The notes beneath the pieces are model-generated. The model had not been told where the DNA came from and searched no databases. It was given only the letters and a program-made list of their open reading frames with translations. The translations under genes were made by a program, and so were the position numbers. Below, piece by piece: positions 54,758 through 63,020 of a stretch of 64,000 nt of DNA (positions are counted from its first letter, which is position 1; every line of letters begins with the position of its first letter). The stretch comes from [Bacillus] enclensis (GTDB lineage Bacteria > Bacillota > Bacilli > Bacillales > Bacillaceae_B). The stretch lies in NCBI RefSeq assembly GCF_001456935.1, contig NZ_KQ758485.1:296944-360943 (forward strand). Direction: 5' to 3'.

Positions 54758-56068
54758 TTATGCGTCTTTTAACATGCTCTGTTCTGAAACAGCTGCATCG
54801 TTTTCTTCGACTTCTTTTACGCGCTCGATGTCTGCGCCCAGGCCTGCAAGCTTCTGGTGGAAGTTTACATAGCCGCGGTCGAGGTGCTTGAGTTCGGTTA
54901 CACGAGTGTAGCCGTCAGCGATCAGACCAGCGATGGAAAGCGCAGCTGCCGCACGTAAATCGGTAGCCGCAACTTCAGCGCCTTGAAGGGCTGTAGGTCC
55001 CTGCATGATGACAGAGCGGCCTTCAATCTTGATATCAGCTCCCATGCGGCGGAATTCTTCCACGTGCATGAAGCGGTTTTCAAAGACAGTCTCGGTGAGT
55101 ACACTTGTACCTTCCGCTGCTAGAAGCAGAGCCATCATTTGTGACTGCATATCCGTCGGGAACCCAGGGTGTGGCATCGTCTTGATGTCGACGGACTTCA
55201 ACTTGTCAGGTCCGATGACACGCAGACCTTCAGCTTCGTCAATGATGGTAACGCCCATTTCTTCCATTTTTGAAACTAGAGAAGATAAATGCTCAGGAAT
55301 CGCGCCTTTTACAAGGACGTCCCCTTTTGTGATGGCTGCAGCCACCATGAATGTTCCCGCTTCGACGCGGTCAGGAATGATGCTGTGCTCGACACCGTAA
55401 AGGCGTTCCACACCTTCAATGCGGATCGTTCCTGTTCCTGCACCGACTACGTTTCCACCCATTTTATTGATGAAGTTTGCCAAGTCGACGATTTCAGGTT
55501 CTTTTGCAACGTTCTCAAGGATCGTAGTCCCGTCAGCCAGGGCTGCTGCCATCATGATGTTCTCAGTGGCACCCACGCTTGGGAAATCCAGGTATACTTT
55601 CGCGCCTTTCAATCGTCCATCGACTTCCGCTTCGATGAATCCGTTACCGACCTTTACTTTGGCTCCCATTGCTTCGAAGCCTTTAAGGTGCTGGTCGATT
55701 GGTCTTGAACCGATGGCACATCCGCCTGGCAGTGCCACCCTTGCTTTTCCGGTACGTCCAAGAAGCGATCCCATTACAAGAACGGATGCACGCATTTTGC
55801 GGACATATTCGAATGGGGCTTCTACAAATAACTCCCTTGATGCATTAACGACCACTTCATCATTATGGAACTCAACATCTGTATTTAAATGACGTAATAC
55901 TTGATTAATCGTATATACATCGGAGAGTGGTGGTACGTTTGTAATTTTGCTTTTTCCTTCACTTGCTAATAATGTAGCAGCGAGAACAGGTAAAACGGCA
56001 TTCTTTGCTCCTTCAACTTGCACAGTACCGCTTAAACGCTGACCGCCGCGGACGATAATTTTTTCCAA
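54758..56068 (-). CDS. murAA: UDP-N-acetylglucosamine 1-carboxyvinyltransferase MurAA
   Basis: First committed step of peptidoglycan synthesis: transfer of enolpyruvate from PEP to UDP-GlcNAc. The 436-residue protein has the same length as B. subtilis MurAA and carries the catalytic Cys117 in [15 protein letters not shown], the fosfomycin target. The N-terminal [20 protein letters not shown] (in part) includes the conserved substrate-binding Lys. It follows ywmB by 32 bases. Confidence 0.97.
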   Translation of the reverse strand: MEKIIVRGGQRLSGTVQVEGAKNAVLPVLAATLLASEGKSKITNVPPLSDVYTINQVLRHLNTDVEFHNDEVVVNASRELFVEAPFEYVRKMRASVLVMGSLLGRTGKARVALPGGCAIGSRPIDQHLKGFEAMGAKVKVGNGFIEAEVDGRLKGAKVYLDFPSVGATENIMMAAALADGTTILENVAKEPEIVDLANFINKMGGNVVGAGTGTIRIEGVERLYGVEHSIIPDRVEAGTFMVAAAITKGDVLVKGAIPEHLSSLVSKMEEMGVTIIDEAEGLRVIGPDKLKSVDIKTMPHPGFPTDMQSQMMALLLAAEGTSVLTETVFENRFMHVEEFRRMGADIKIEGRSVIMQGPTALQGAEVAATDLRAAAALSIAGLIADGYTRVTELKHLDRGYVNFHQKLAGLGADIERVKEVEENDAAVSEQSMLKDA

Positions 56069-56100
56069 GAGTATTCCCCTCCGCGTCCAATTTCTCTATA

Positions 56101-56850
56101 TTAATATTCAATCGTCAGGATGGGTGTGCCAAGAACAAAGGTTGTCTTGGTGCCCATTCCGCTTTTCCGTAGACCTAGTTGTATGTTCATTTCGTTATTT
56201 TTTGTTGGTATTGACCGTGACATTTGCTTCGAGTAGGCGGAAACGGAATGGAAGTCTTCTTCTTCCAGCGACTCCGTTTCGGTTGCGTCAAGAATCGACA
56301 TCATTTCGACGGCCTGATTCGACAAAACTTTCTCAAGCGTATCATTGAATTCGCCTTTTATACAAGAGAAAATCAAAGGTTTAGAAGTAAAAATGATTTC
56401 CATGTTTGGGATAAACTGTTTTTTTAGATACTGCGATGTCTTTTCTCCCATCGATTCCTGATTTCCACGGATCTCATACATAACGTACGAAATGGAATGT
56501 CCGTTTCCGAGGGTGCGCTGCAGTTTAATTGTTTCTTCCCCGTGGGAGGTCTTGCGCGATCCCACAACAATTACCTCTTCAGCCTTCTCTTCAGTGGACC
56601 AGTTGAAATCAGAAAAAGTTTCTTGCATATTCTTACTATATTGGGCAAATCCTTTATTCGTGAAGCTTTTTACATTTTCTCTTGCATATAGAGACCATTC
56701 ATTTACTTCACCGTTCGTTTGAGAAATGGCGTGATCAAGCTTTTCGATGTCCAATAATTGATTGGCTTCGATAGTGTTCTTCCCATTTATGATAGGCAGG
56801 AAACCTATTCCAACAAAAAAGATTAACAAAATGTAAAAATACCGTCTCAT
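56101..56850 (-). CDS. ywmB: YwmB family protein
   Basis: A 249-residue exported protein with an N-terminal hydrophobic segment (about 4-22, signal or anchor) and two TATA-box-binding-like halves known from YwmB. The function is unknown. It lies between ywzB and murAA as in B. subtilis and is close enough to murAA to share its transcript. Confidence 0.88.
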   Translation of the reverse strand: MRRYFYILLIFFVGIGFLPIINGKNTIEANQLLDIEKLDHAISQTNGEVNEWSLYARENVKSFTNKGFAQYSKNMQETFSDFNWSTEEKAEEVIVVGSRKTSHGEETIKLQRTLGNGHSISYVMYEIRGNQESMGEKTSQYLKKQFIPNMEIIFTSKPLIFSCIKGEFNDTLEKVLSNQAVEMMSILDATETESLEEEDFHSVSAYSKQMSRSIPTKNNEMNIQLGLRKSGMGTKTTFVLGTPILTIEY

Positions 56851-56959
56851 TTTCCATTCCTCCCCTTAGGTAAAAGTCTTTCCTTATACGGGGAGAACAT
56901 ACTTCGAAAATGTCGTCATCTTTTTACAATTTTTTGTTGTGGGGTAAGTGCGAACACCG

Positions 56960-57091
56960 CTATTGATTTCCGTTCAAAACTACGCTTTCCGCGGGCGGCC
57001 GGTGAGCCTCCTCGTCGCTCATGCTCCTGCGGGGTCTCACCTGTCTCGCTTTTCCTGCAGGAGTCTTCGTTTTGAACTCCAATCAATAGCT
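56960..57091 (-). repeat. GC-rich hairpin element, copy 4
   Basis: Bounded by TATTGATTTCC and CCAATCAATAG. The outer arms GTTCAAAAC (56972) and GTTTTGAAC (57069) still pair, although they differ from all other copies. The inner arms GGTGAGCC / GGTCTCACC equal those of copy 2. It lies in the 621-base gap between ywmB and ywzB. In 57100-57471 I see only a doubtful ORF and no RNA. Confidence 0.85.
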
Positions 57092-57471
57092 GGATACAGG
57101 TGTAATCATTAAAAAACATTTTCAACGTTGTTGTCTTGCATCGTGTGAAGAATTTTCAGATGATTACGTGTGCAAGCGGTTTGAACCTTTTTCACAATTT
57201 AACCCGTCGCACGCAGATAGGAGGGGAAACGGTATTCTTTACTCCTCCGGCAGGCGTGAACAGGCTTATGTATGAAAACGGATTCACAATGAAACTTTTT
57301 CACAAACATGCAAATACAAAATTAATCTTACTCAAAACAGGTCCTAATGGAAACATGCAGGAAGTCCTATTTTTTGTAAACATTTTGTCTTGATTTTGTA
57401 AGATGTTTGGTTCCACCCGTTCGATCTTCTTATCATGCGGCACCAATCAGTATGTAACGGTGACGATAGCC

Positions 57472-57708
57472 TTATTGAAAGAACGCCGGCAGCTGCTGTG
57501 ACCACAGATAATAATCGAGCAGGAATCGGCTTACGGAGGAGCCGATCGCGATCGTCAGCAGGATGAAAAGCAGTCTTGCCTGTGCGACGCGGTTCTTTTT
57601 CAGCAGTTTATCAAGCTGGATCGCCTGCAGTGCCCAAAATGTCACCCCGAACACAAATATATGAACGAGCATGCTGACTAATGCCTGCTGGCTGAAGCTG
57701 TCCATCAT
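57472..57708 (-). CDS. ywzB: DUF1146 membrane protein YwzB
   Basis: A 78-residue protein with two membrane helices and an RVAQARLLFILLTIAIGSSVSRF loop/helix (shown in part) typical of DUF1146. The frame opens at 57744, but ATG at 57708 has GGAGAG upstream and agrees with the B. subtilis protein (76 aa). In B. subtilis it lies between the atp operon and ywmB; here the coat cluster and an IS are inserted between it and atpC. Confidence 0.85.
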   Translation of the reverse strand: MMDSFSQQALVSMLVHIFVFGVTFWALQAIQLDKLLKKNRVAQARLLFILLTIAIGSSVSRFLLDYYLWSQQLPAFFQ

Positions 57709-58206
57709 AGTGCTTCTCTCCAATCGATAAATAATTCTACACACACATAGTTCATTTTACCACAATCATTTCTAAGTTAATATGAAATTTTTTTGTGTGG
57801 ACAAACTATTTTTTAACATAATCCGCTTTCTTTCATTATTATTATGTAGACTCTTCACTGAAGCCTCTGTCATTTTCCCCGATAGCTGTTCAACGCTAAA
57901 TTAACGCGCTAAAGGACGGGCCTTTACCACGTTACCAAAGTGATCCTCAAAACTCTTGTTAATATATCCCCTTCCCTATCATTTTTAGGCGGTTGATTTA
58001 GTAGATTCACCCACTCTTCATTTTCTCTCTAGCATTAAGGTGCATATACCTAGTGGATTTGTGAACAACCTCCAGGATTTCCTTGTTAAATCAGGGTTTT
58101 TGCCACTATTACTCTAGTAAAAAGGGCTATCTTCTTAGTACCTTGTCACGGTATGACACATATACATGTATTGTAAATGTTTATTATATTCAGGAGGGAA
58201 TAGTGT
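57709..58206. other. Gene-free stretch upstream of the CotB-like gene
   Basis: About 500 bases without a credible ORF. At 57901-57928 there is TTAACGCGCTAAAGGACGGGCC, the right half of a GCCCGTCC-type terminator whose left half is missing (only part quoted). A possible mother-cell SigK promoter (TACC, 16 bases, CATATACAT near 58158) precedes the CotB-like gene, but the match is weak. Confidence 0.4.
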
Positions 58207-58818
58207 ATGAACAAAGTGTTAATGTCGAGTATGGTCGGCAAAGTCGTTAAGATCAACCGTGGTGGTCCTGAAGCTCGGACAGGTCTATTGTTATCTTCAG
58301 GTGACGATTACTTCGTCCTTCAGACAAAAGAGGAAGGCGTCCTTTATATTGCTTTCCAGCATGTGAAGAGTATTACCGAAAATGCAAAACAGGGCATCGA
58401 TTTTGAAAGCGAAGGCTCTGAGTCACTGGTATGGAGCAGCGCCGGTGATTTCACATCCATGCTTGGGGAACTTAAGCATCAATGGGTGACCATTAACCGC
58501 GGAGGGCCTGAGAAAATCGAGGGCGTCCTGGAAGATGCAAACGGGGATTATATCACGCTCATCTTGAAAGAAGAAGTCATCCGCCTTGCTTCTTACCATG
58601 TCAAGAGCGTAGCTGTTTCCGTGAAGAAGAAAGAAGAAGAGAAAGAAGAAAATAAGGCTGAAGACAGCGGGGAAAGCAGCAATTCAAAACAATCCTCCTC
58701 TGAAAACAAATCAAATTCCAACAATAGCGGTAACTTCAAAAACTCTAAGAACTCCAACAGCGACAACAAGAGAAACCTTAACCGCTACTATTACGAAATC
58801 GAAGCTTTGGATTTCTAA
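58207..58818 (+). CDS. CotB-like spore coat protein (DUF2642-type repeats)
   Basis: A 203-residue protein with two copies of the CotB repeat: INRGGPEARTGLLLSSGDDY (17-36) and INRGGPEKIEGVLEDANGDY (98-117), each followed by a QHVKS/YHVKS motif. The C-terminal third is a Lys/Glu stretch then a Ser/Asn/Lys low-complexity tail ending RYYYEIEALDF. B. subtilis CotB has three such repeats and a Ser/Lys-rich tail, so this is a shorter homologue, expected in the outer spore coat and made late in the mother cell. A good ribosome site (AGGAGG) precedes the ATG. Confidence 0.85.
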   Translation: MNKVLMSSMVGKVVKINRGGPEARTGLLLSSGDDYFVLQTKEEGVLYIAFQHVKSITENAKQGIDFESEGSESLVWSSAGDFTSMLGELKHQWVTINRGGPEKIEGVLEDANGDYITLILKEEVIRLASYHVKSVAVSVKKKEEEKEENKAEDSGESSNSKQSSSENKSNSNNSGNFKNSKNSNSDNKRNLNRYYYEIEALDF

Positions 58819-58877
58819 AAGCGGACAGGTTGCTTCACTCATGCTTCTAATCGTTAACAAAGGGCAGCAGCATGAAT

Positions 58878-58915
58878 CCCGGCGTTAGTCTTCATCTTAG
58901 AGTAAAGACGCCGGG
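58878..58915 (+). terminator. Hairpin after the CotB-like gene
   Basis: CCCGGCGT-TAG-TCTT pairs with AAGACGCCGGG around an 11-base loop. The tail (TACCCTTTG) is weak, so readthrough into the transporter genes is possible. Confidence 0.5.
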
Positions 58916-58951
58916 TACCCTTTGTTCATCGAATATCAGAGAGGAGGATAC

Positions 58952-59116
58952 ATGTTGTTGATGACCATCTATTTCATTGTATTGGGAAGCTTGTTTTATT
59001 TATTTTTCATATCTGCTTCTGCTGAAGCGAAAAAGGACAAACCGTACGGAGAACGCCCCGTCGACGCACCACCTCTGCCTTCTTATATAAAAGAGGCGAA
59101 CCAGCATGTACGATAG
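58952..59116 (+). CDS. Small single-span membrane protein (54 aa)
   Basis: A product of about 54 residues: one membrane helix (about 2-22) followed by a polar Lys/Pro-rich tail (KKDKPYGERPVDAPPLPSYI). The frame opens at 58922, but GAGGAGG lies a few bases before the ATG at 58952. Its 3' end overlaps the transporter gene by 11 bases, so the two are co-translated. It may be an accessory subunit of that transporter; this is inferred from coupling only. Confidence 0.75.
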   Translation: MLLMTIYFIVLGSLFYLFFISASAEAKKDKPYGERPVDAPPLPSYIKEANQHVR

Positions 59117-60458
59117 CACATTCATGTTGATGGTGCTCATCTTTTCCGTCACCATCATCGTCATGCTGTGGCGGCCGTTCAACGTGAACGAAACGGTTCC
59201 GACCACGATCGGTGCAGCGCTTGTGCTGCTGATCGGCATAGTGCCGCTTTCGGATGTCCTGAATATCTTCTCCATCGTCAGCGGAGCTTCCCTTACCATT
59301 ATATCCACGATCATGATGTCGGTCGTGCTCGAAAGCATCGGTTTTTTTAAAATCGTCGCCGCCAATATCGTCAACCGGTCACGGGGTTCCGGCAGAAGAC
59401 TTTATCTTTACGTCATCTTACTGTGCTTCATGATGACGATGTTCTTTAACAATGATGGCAGCATCCTGATCACCACCCCCATCATCATTCACATCACGTC
59501 ACTCTTAAAGTTGAAAAACCACCAGAAAATCCCCTACCTATTATCGGGTGCTTTAATCGCGACCGCAGCAAGTGCACCGATTGCCGTCAGTAACATCTCA
59601 AACCTGATCGCCCTTAAGATTGTCGGGCTCAGCCTGCAGGACTATATCGAAATGATGTTCGTCCCATCGATGATCGGGATCTTCGTCATTGCCATCCTGC
59701 TCTTCGTTTATTTTAAAAAAGACATCCCCAATAAAATCCTGGAAGTCTCGGTCAAATGGAAAACGCAGGCTCAAAAATATTCCTACACCCACCCTCTCTC
59801 TTCCTCGGGTAACGAGAAGGAAGTCGATTGGGGGCTGATCAAAGCATGCCTTGCGATCGTCGTCCTGACGCGTGCAGCATTCTTTGCCCTGACACCATTC
59901 GGGATCCCGCTCGAAGTCATCGGCCTCACCGGGGCAGCCATCCTTATACTCGTGCGCTGGTTCCGAACACAAACGGGAATCGTGGATATTTTTAAAAAGA
60001 CACCGTGGCACATCCTGTTGTTCGCTTTCAATATGTACGTACTCGTCTATGGTTTGAAAAATGTCGGACTGAATGATTTCATCGTAGCCCAGTTCAAGGA
60101 CCTGATTGTTGGACAGCCTCTCAATGCAAGTCTGATCATGGGACTCTTTCTGACCGCGGCCTCAAACCTCTTCAATAACCTGCCGGCCGTGATGATCGGG
60201 ACATTGTCGATCACCGAGATGGGCCTTGACCCGCATACGCTTCAGATTGCATACCTTGCGAACGTCATCGGAAGTGATATCGGTGCGCTCCTGACCCCCG
60301 TCGGAACACTTGCAACCTTGATCTGGATGTACATTTTAAAAACAAACGGTGTTTCAATCTCGTGGGCCCGATACTTGAGAGTCACGATCGTCGTCGTGCC
60401 GATCGGCCTGATTGTCAGCCTGCTGAGTCTGTATCTTTGGGTCGAACTGTTATTTTAA
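59106..60458 (+). CDS. ArsB/NhaD-type ion transporter
   Basis: A 450-residue polytopic protein with about 11 helices. The duplicated IT-superfamily motifs are visible: MFFNNDGSILITTPIIIHI followed by SAPIAVSNISN in the first half, and FNNLPAVMIGTLSI followed by IGSDIGALLTPVGTLATLIW in the second. Relatives export arsenite or exchange Na+/H+ or carboxylates. No ars regulator or reductase is nearby; the neighbours are spore-coat-type genes, so arsenic resistance should not be assumed. It overlaps the small membrane protein upstream. Confidence 0.82.
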   Translation: MYDSTFMLMVLIFSVTIIVMLWRPFNVNETVPTTIGAALVLLIGIVPLSDVLNIFSIVSGASLTIISTIMMSVVLESIGFFKIVAANIVNRSRGSGRRLYLYVILLCFMMTMFFNNDGSILITTPIIIHITSLLKLKNHQKIPYLLSGALIATAASAPIAVSNISNLIALKIVGLSLQDYIEMMFVPSMIGIFVIAILLFVYFKKDIPNKILEVSVKWKTQAQKYSYTHPLSSSGNEKEVDWGLIKACLAIVVLTRAAFFALTPFGIPLEVIGLTGAAILILVRWFRTQTGIVDIFKKTPWHILLFAFNMYVLVYGLKNVGLNDFIVAQFKDLIVGQPLNASLIMGLFLTAASNLFNNLPAVMIGTLSITEMGLDPHTLQIAYLANVIGSDIGALLTPVGTLATLIWMYILKTNGVSISWARYLRVTIVVVPIGLIVSLLSLYLWVELLF

Positions 60459-60479
60459 TAAGGAAGGAGTGTAGAAAAC

Positions 60480-61148
60480 TTGAAAAAAGCATATTCATCA
60501 TTCATTGGAAAGGCAGTGACCGTCGAGCTTACCGGTAAAAAAGAGGTCAGCGGCTATCTAATCGATGTCGGAAGCGAAGTGCTGATCATCTTCAACGGGG
60601 AAGATTATATTTATGTATCGAGTATCCATATCCGGTCACTTCGCGTCGTGTCGGTGGATGAACTCGATATTGCAGAACCCACGAGCGGGCCGCAGCTTGA
60701 GCAGGAGGACGAGCTTGCCCTCCGGAAAATCCTCACCTCGGCCAAAGGGGTGTTCATCGAGATCTACCTGACGGGCAATCAATCCATTCACGGCTACATC
60801 ACAAGCATCATGAACAATTACTTTACCTTCTACTCGCCTGTCTACAAAACGATGTACATCTCCCTGCAGCACCTGAAATGGCTCACCCCCTATTCGGGAT
60901 CGCATTCTCCATATGCGCTCGGAAAGGATAAACTGCCGGTCAATCCGAGCCAGCTGTCGCTCGCCAGGACCTATGAAATCCAGCTTGAAAAACTGACCGG
61001 AAACCTCGTCGTCTTCAACCTCGGACTCCAAGCAGAATCAATCGGGAAAATAGAAAAAGTCGAAAGCAACATCATCCAGCTCATCACTGCAAAAGGCAGC
61101 ACGGTCTATTTGAACCTTCAGCATATACAGAGCGTGCATCAGCCTTGA
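60480..61148 (+). CDS. DUF2642-type protein (possible coat-associated)
   Basis: A 222-residue protein with three related segments of about 55 residues: IGKAVTVELTGKKEVSGYLIDVGSEV (quoted in two parts elsewhere), a middle one with VFIEIYLTGNQSIHGYITS and a third near LTGNLVVFNLGLQAESIGKI. Each ends in SSIHIRS, SLQHLKW or NLQHIQS, like the CotB repeat at 58207 but without RGGPE. It starts with TTG at 60480 after AAGGAG, 21 bases past the transporter gene. It is probably a Sm-like small-barrel protein. A spore coat role is inferred from relatives and from the neighbouring CotB-like gene. Confidence 0.72.
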   Translation: MKKAYSSFIGKAVTVELTGKKEVSGYLIDVGSEVLIIFNGEDYIYVSSIHIRSLRVVSVDELDIAEPTSGPQLEQEDELALRKILTSAKGVFIEIYLTGNQSIHGYITSIMNNYFTFYSPVYKTMYISLQHLKWLTPYSGSHSPYALGKDKLPVNPSQLSLARTYEIQLEKLTGNLVVFNLGLQAESIGKIEKVESNIIQLITAKGSTVYLNLQHIQSVHQP

Positions 61149-61158
61149 TTCCTTTTGG

Positions 61159-61210
61159 TAAGGCCCGTTCTTTTGTGCACTAATGTGCAGAAGGACGGAC
61201 CTTAACGTTT
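61159..61210 (+). terminator. GCCCGTYC-type terminator after the DUF2642 gene
   Basis: TAAGGCCCGTTCTT pairs with AAGGACGGACCTTA (mismatches allowed) around a GTGCAC...GTGC inner stem, followed by ACGTTTTGATT. It belongs to the same terminator style as 17985 and 41194. Confidence 0.65.
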
Positions 61211-61270
61211 TGATTGGTGTCCCTTTCTTGGGGCTGAGGGGTCGCGGGGGGATGATCGGTTCGCGCGGGT

Positions 61271-61492
61271 TATTATTATCGCGTCATTTCCGACAAATAT
61301 TCGGCTTATTTTATTAAAATTAGTCCTGTTTTCTGTCCATTTCAGGGATTTTGCATCCAAAACACCGCCGTTCCAGCTCTCAACCAGCCATAATCATATC
61401 CCCATCCGCCCTGCCTGACCATATATTATCAAAAATGACTAACTTATTATCAAAAATCCAATTATATTATCAAAAACAGAGATATATTAAAG
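61271..61492. repeat. 20-21-bp ATTATCAAAA array, left part (interrupted by the IS)
   Basis: ATTATC begins at 61425, 61446 and 61466, and ATTAAA at 61486 is the start of the next unit, cut by the IS. An isolated unit lies at 61275. Typical unit: ATTATCAAAAA plus about 10 variable bases. The same array continues at 62883 on the far side of the IS. No gene lies in 61211-61492. Confidence 0.7.
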
Positions 61493-61556
61493 TTAGTCTA
61501 AAAAGTGGACACACCAAAATGATAATTCGTACACTATAACTATCATTAAAAAGGAC

Positions 61557-61856
61557 GTGTTCACTATGGGAAAACATCATCCAAATGAGTATCGGGAATA
61601 TGTAGCCAAGATGATTGTAGAAGAAGATAAAAAGGCTACAGATTTAGCTCATGAGCTAGAAATTCCATACTCTTCGATCCAGCGCTGGGTCAAACACTAT
61701 AAAGAGAAAAAAACTGCCGGTCAGTCAAAAGAATACATTACCCCTTCAGAGCTTGAGAAACTGAAAAAACAACATGAAAAAGAGATGAATGCTCTTCAAG
61801 AGGAGAACGAAATCTTAAAAAAGGCGATGCACATCTTCACGAAAAAGCCCAAGTAA
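61557..61856 (+). CDS. IS3-family transposase OrfA
   Basis: A 99-residue DNA-binding subunit with a helix-turn-helix (KATDLAHELEIPYSSIQRWVK, quoted in part) and a C-terminal leucine-zipper-like coil (LEKLKKQHEKEMNALQEENE). A slippery A-AAA-AAG (61817-61823) lies inside its 3' end, in the correct frame to shift -1 into the orfB frame, which is open from that point. It therefore probably makes both OrfA and an OrfAB fusion. Confidence 0.9.
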   Translation: MFTMGKHHPNEYREYVAKMIVEEDKKATDLAHELEIPYSSIQRWVKHYKEKKTAGQSKEYITPSELEKLKKQHEKEMNALQEENEILKKAMHIFTKKPK

Positions 61857-61897
61857 AGTATGAATTCATTGAGGCTCATAAAGATGAACACCCCATT

Positions 61898-62743
61898 TTG
61901 AAGATGTGTAACGTACTCGGGGTCTCCTCCAGCGGTTATTATAAGTGGCAGTCAAAACATTGTCGTGGTGAAACAGATCGAGAAAAAAGAAAGAATGAAT
62001 TGAAACAAAAAATAAAGAAGTCTTTCCATGAGAGCCTGGGGACGTACGGAAGTCCCCGGGTACATGACGATTTGATTGAATGGGGATACACCGTGTCCCA
62101 AAAGACAGTCGCCAGATATATGCATGAAATGGGCCTAAAAGCTACACCGGAAGTAAAGTATGTCGTGACGACAGACTCCAATCACGATCTAGCGATCTAT
62201 CCAAACCTGGTTAAGAGAAACTTCAATGTAGACAGTCCAAATACGGTATGGGTAGCTGACATCACATATGTACGTACCCTTGAAGGCTGGATGTATTTAG
62301 CGTCGATCATGGACTTGTTTTCCCGAAAAATCATAGGGTGGAGTCTCGGGCCGTCAATGAAAAAGGAGCTTACTTTGGCTGCATTGGAGATGGCCAAAAC
62401 GACAAGACGACCTCCTGAAGGCCTCATTCATCATTCAGACCGAGGAACTCAATACTGTTCAAAGAATTATACGGAAGCACTACAAGAAGCTGGCATCGAA
62501 ATTAGCATGAGTAAAAAAGGAGACCCGTATGATAACGCGTGCATCGAATCCTTTCATGCGACGATTAAAAAAGAACTCATTTATCGCTTCCGATTCAACA
62601 CCAGGGCTGAAGCTTCGAGAGCGATTAACTACTACATTTCCAGCCGATACAACGAACGAAGAAAGCACTCGACACTTGGGTATCTTTCTCCGAACAACTT
62701 TGAACGAAATTACCATCTGTCAATCTCAGAGAAGATATCATAA
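61898..62743 (+). CDS. IS3-family transposase OrfB (DDE integrase core)
   Basis: A 281-residue catalytic part with the rve fold. The acidic triad is visible: VADITYV (first Asp), HSDRGTQYCS (second Asp) and NACIESFHATIKKE (Glu). The ATG at 61898 is only the first Met in frame; the frame is open upstream to the slippery site at 61817, and the extra residues (EFIEAHKDEHPILKM) match the usual OrfB start, so the functional product is the OrfAB fusion. Confidence 0.92.
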   Translation: MKMCNVLGVSSSGYYKWQSKHCRGETDREKRKNELKQKIKKSFHESLGTYGSPRVHDDLIEWGYTVSQKTVARYMHEMGLKATPEVKYVVTTDSNHDLAIYPNLVKRNFNVDSPNTVWVADITYVRTLEGWMYLASIMDLFSRKIIGWSLGPSMKKELTLAALEMAKTTRRPPEGLIHHSDRGTQYCSKNYTEALQEAGIEISMSKKGDPYDNACIESFHATIKKELIYRFRFNTRAEASRAINYYISSRYNERRKHSTLGYLSPNNFERNYHLSISEKIS

Positions 62744-62880
62744 ATGAACCATTTGGCGTGAAAGAGGAGCAATCCTGGTGTTGGATTGATCGTTTTTCAT
62801 GCCCCACCAAACGAAGTGCGGTAGGAATTCAGGACATAAAATTCTCATTTAGTAATGTCCACTTTCTTGACAGAAGACCA

Positions 62881-62925
62881 ATATTATCAAAACCGCCACA
62901 TTTATTATCAAATCCATAAAATCGC
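62881..62925. repeat. 20-21-bp ATTATCAAAA array, right part
   Basis: ATTATC at 62883 and 62904 (21 apart), each followed by AAA, continues the array left of the IS. Removing the IS would rejoin the two parts. Confidence 0.65.
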
Positions 62926-62974
62926 CGTAATCCAAGTCTCTAGCCCTACACTTAAGTCCACAACCAAATCCCAA

Positions 62975-63012
62975 AACAAAAAAACACCCTCTCCAAAAAG
63001 GAAAGGGTGTTT
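62975..63012 (-). terminator. Terminator of the atp operon
   Basis: AAACACCCT / AGGGTGTTT with a 13-base loop is followed on the minus strand by TTTTGTTTTG, nine bases past atpC. Confidence 0.85.
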
Positions 63013-63020
63013 CTCCATTA

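Larger units (their letters stand above)
61494..62872 (+). mobile_element. IS3-family insertion sequence (IS150-like group)
   Basis: About 1.38 kb with imperfect terminal inverted repeats: left AGTCTAAAAAGTGGACA (61495-61511) and right TGTCAAGAAAGTGGACA (minus strand, 62856-62872), 14 of 17 identical. It carries overlapping orfA and orfB with a -1 frameshift window. Both frames and the DDE residues look intact, so it may be active. A target duplication is not certain; AAG occurs next to both ends if the borders are moved by one base. The outermost left bases differ from the usual TG. Confidence 0.88.

Noticed and set aside
57136..57393. 85-residue plus-strand ORF between the repeat and ywzB
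   Set aside because: No convincing ribosome site or domain, unusual composition, and no support from neighbours.
59106..60458. Arsenite resistance locus
   Set aside because: The transporter belongs to the ArsB/NhaD superfamily, but no arsR, arsC or arsA lies nearby and the neighbours are coat-type genes.
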